DNA from: Diadema setosum
Taxonomy: Eukaryota; Echinodermata; Echinoidea; Diadematoida; Diadematidae
Assembly: GCA_033980235.1 (NCBI GenBank)
Contig: CM067070.1
Span: 31,013,094 to 31,077,093, forward strand
Length of the DNA: 64,000 nucleotides
Direction of reading: 5' to 3'
Shown here: one piece after another, positions 62,141-64,000 of the stretch
Layout: each line of letters begins with the position of its first letter
How positions within the stretch are numbered: position 1 is the stretch's first letter
The notes under the pieces: model-generated
The model's database searches: none
Told to the model about the DNA's origin: nothing
Seen by the model: the letters and a program-made list of their open reading frames with translations, nothing else
Position numbers and translations under genes: made by a program

Positions 62141-62998
62141 ACATGCAGCAGGCATTCATTGATCCTGGTTCCTGCAAGCTCAGTCCGATCTGCTACTGAT
62201 GGCCATTGACGGCCACCATTTGATGTGGCGATGAATCGTGATTGCAGCAATGCAGTTAGTTCTCTGAGAGTGCCGTCAACAACAAAGAACACCATGGACA
62301 TGCTGGTGCTGGATCTCAGCGTCAAACCCGCAGGCATCAAGTCTGAGGAATCTCCGGCTGAAGCCGGAGTTGCATCCCCAAGGAATTTGCAGCAGTTGGT
62401 TGAGCAGAATTCTCAAGGATCGGTGGACTCCAGAATAGACAAGGAAGAGGCTTTTGCCATGGAAAAGTCAAAAGATTTGCCTCTGGAAGGAGAGATGACT
62501 TCTCAGCGTGACGGAGCTCAGCAGAAAGTCAGTGCTCAAGATTATTTGCATGATCAGTCAATTCAGGTGAAGAAAACTGAGACCATTCCTGTAAAATTGG
62601 AGGCTGGCCTCGGCTTTCCTGAATCCAGTGACTCTGCAGTGCTGAAGGAAGGGTCGTCCAATCCCGCATCTCTGTGGCAAAAATCCCACGGCCTCTTCCA
62701 GAGGGATCATCAGCCTAGTGTGGCCAGTCCATCAGAGCAGAGGCCACTGAATACAACGCTTCCAATCCTCACCATCCCCAAGATCAGACTTCGGCAGAAT
62801 CGCAGTGGAGAATGGGACTATTCCCACCCGCCTCTTCCCTCAGAATCCTCAGGCCTGAGTGTGGGAGGATATGCACTTAAGGGTAGTAGCAGTGCCATTG
62901 GCAGTGGTGGAGGATCTTCGACAGTGCAATACCAGAATTGTAGCCATGGCAGTAGAATGCCAAGTAAAGATGATGGCACATCCAACTCAAGTAATATG
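62141..62998 (+). CDS. First coding exon of an unrecognised nuclear-like gene
   Basis: A strong pyrimidine tract and ATTAACAG acceptor precede 62141; the donor is ATATG/GTGAGT after 62998, phase 0. An in-frame TGA at 62207 makes ATG 62231 (G at -3) the first possible start; a second ATG at 62293 has the better ACCATGG context. The 256 codons encode a Ser-rich, apparently disordered protein. Near the start is MLVLDLSVKPAGIKSEESP: an LDLSVKP motif resembling CtBP-binding PxDLS sites plus IKSE; VKLE lies further on. A hydrophobic/basic block, LPILTIPKIRLRQNRSGEWD, is followed by Ser/Gly-rich sequence. I recognise no domain. The nuclear-cofactor guess rests on motif style. CDS starts at 62231; 62141-62230 is 5'UTR. 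Later exons lie beyond the window. Confidence 0.7.
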
Positions 62999-63105
62999 GT
63001 GAGTATGTAGGGATCCAAATCAGCGTGATGGCACTAGTACCCTTTGAGCACGGGTCTGTGCCAGCTGGACCCAGGCATCCATTCTATAAGATGTACTGTA
63101 CTACA

Positions 63106-63494
63106 TTAAAGGGATCGTACAGTTTGGGTTGAGACCTAATTTCAGGTTTCTAACATTTTTTGGTGAGATAATGAGAAACCTCTTATGAAATATGAAAGAG
63201 CATGTAATTCTGTGAGGAATTCAACGTTTATGTGATTTAAATTGGTTTTGAAATGGCTGAAATATCCAAAAAAAGTGTGATTCTAATAAAGTGTGGGACT
63301 CATACTTTATTACAATCCCTTTGTTTTACTTTGTTTTTGGATGTCTCAGTCTTTCCAAACCCGATTTTCATCAAATAAACTTTGAATTCCTCTTAAAATG
63401 GTATGCTCTGTACTATATCATAAGTTTTTTCTTGGTATCTCACAAAGTTAAAAGCCCAATTCTCATCTCCACCAATACTGTACTATCCCTTTAA
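63106..63494 (+). mobile_element. TTAAAGGGATCGTACAG MITE in first intron
   Basis: Left TTAAAGGGATCGTACAGT and right ACTGTACTATCCCTTTAA are inverted. 389 bp, non-coding, about 110 bp after the donor of the plus-strand exon. Confidence 0.88.
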
Positions 63495-64000
63495 GTTGTC
63501 AACTGAAAATGAAAAGATAAGTTTTCCCCTTCTTGCCACGTATAATAATCATTTCAGTGCACTGAATCTTGTCAGTGAAGAGGAAGTTGAAAGAAATGAG
63601 TCTTACTCAACCTGACATTGCTATCATGCTTTAATGTGCGTTGATACTTGTCACAAACTGAATAATTGACTGTCTCTCATCTTAGAAGAGAAAATCTGAC
63701 AAAAACAACAAATTGAAGTTTTTCTCACATACATTCATCAATCATACAAAGTCTTCAGGCACCAATATGACCAAGATGATAGTTCTCAAAAAATGATATC
63801 TCATGTATTTACTTGGGATTTTTTTTTCTTCTCATATTTAGATGCTTGTAGCTCAGCATTTCCACTGTCAAGTAATCTTATAAGTTCGGAATGAAAATCT
63901 TTGTGCTTAGAATTCTAGAAAGAAGAAAGGAATGTTGCTAGGTACTGTATACTGAGTGCAGTATAACAACGTTTACTAAAACCATGTGTACTTTGCTTTC
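63495..64000 (+). other. Intronic sequence, no exon supported
   Basis: A T-rich ATCATTTCAG at about 63549-63558 could be an acceptor, but the frame from the phase-0 donor meets a stop after six codons. Confidence 0.35.

Noticed and set aside
63559..63580. Possible second exon of the plus-strand gene
   Set aside because: An acceptor-like site is present, but the phase-0 frame stops after six codons, so a real coding exon is unlikely.

Overview
This is a gene-poor, repeat-rich eukaryotic window, most likely from a marine invertebrate deuterostome such as an echinoderm. The reasons are: small exons split by kilobase introns with canonical GT/AG borders; dense microsatellites, poly-G/C tracts and many inverted-repeat elements; and one intact gene of the BCL3 (atypical IkB) family with deuterostome-like ankyrin repeats. 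The taxon is an inference from overall texture, not a direct observation.

Main gene (minus strand, about 46.2 kb down to 9.5 kb). Eight exons join with consistent splice phases into one open frame of about 1391 codons from the first visible ATG. They encode a BCL3-like nuclear IkB: a short lead exon (46161-46247), a very long Pro/Ser/Thr-rich N-terminal exon (36854-38539), five small exons carrying most of a seven-repeat ankyrin domain (24971-25070, 19086-19200, 15741-15942, 13224-13312, 11700-11945), and a long C-terminal exon (9472-11130) ending in a basic cluster. The order, spacing and signature residues of the repeats follow vertebrate BCL3, but the flanking regions make the protein about three times longer than human BCL3. 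The N-terminal exon has two PLDLR/PLNLT motifs resembling CtBP-binding sites, and six psi-K-x-E (SUMO-type) motifs are spread over the two long exons.

Second gene (plus strand, from 62.1 kb). One exon (62141-62998) has a 5' leader, an ATG preceded by an in-frame stop, and 256 codons ending at a GTGAGT donor. It encodes the start of an unrecognised, probably nuclear, disordered protein with a VLDLSVKP motif and psi-K-x-E sites. The rest lies beyond the window. The two genes are transcribed away from each other, with about 16 kb between their first recognised exons.

The rest is mostly repeats. 1-935 is a 71-bp satellite. 1.85-8.7 kb holds three copies of a TTATAACG-type MITE (one with another hairpin element nested in it), a 267-bp element next to a 180-bp hairpin, and an 802-bp TTAA-flanked piggyBac-type MITE. 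Between 12 and 63.5 kb lie nine elements whose ends begin TTAAAG or nearly so, in several sequence families. 23.6-24.7 kb and 55.6-56.4 kb are larger terminal-inverted-repeat elements. 39.7-41.5 kb is a foldback-like structure whose two arms are arrays of about 15-20-bp units in opposite orientation. 43.47-44.49 kb is a 5'-truncated L1/Tx1-type LINE with a 15-bp target duplication. 44.88-45.83 kb is a 322-bp tandem repeat ending in a hairpin. No rRNA, CRISPR, operon or intact tRNA was seen.
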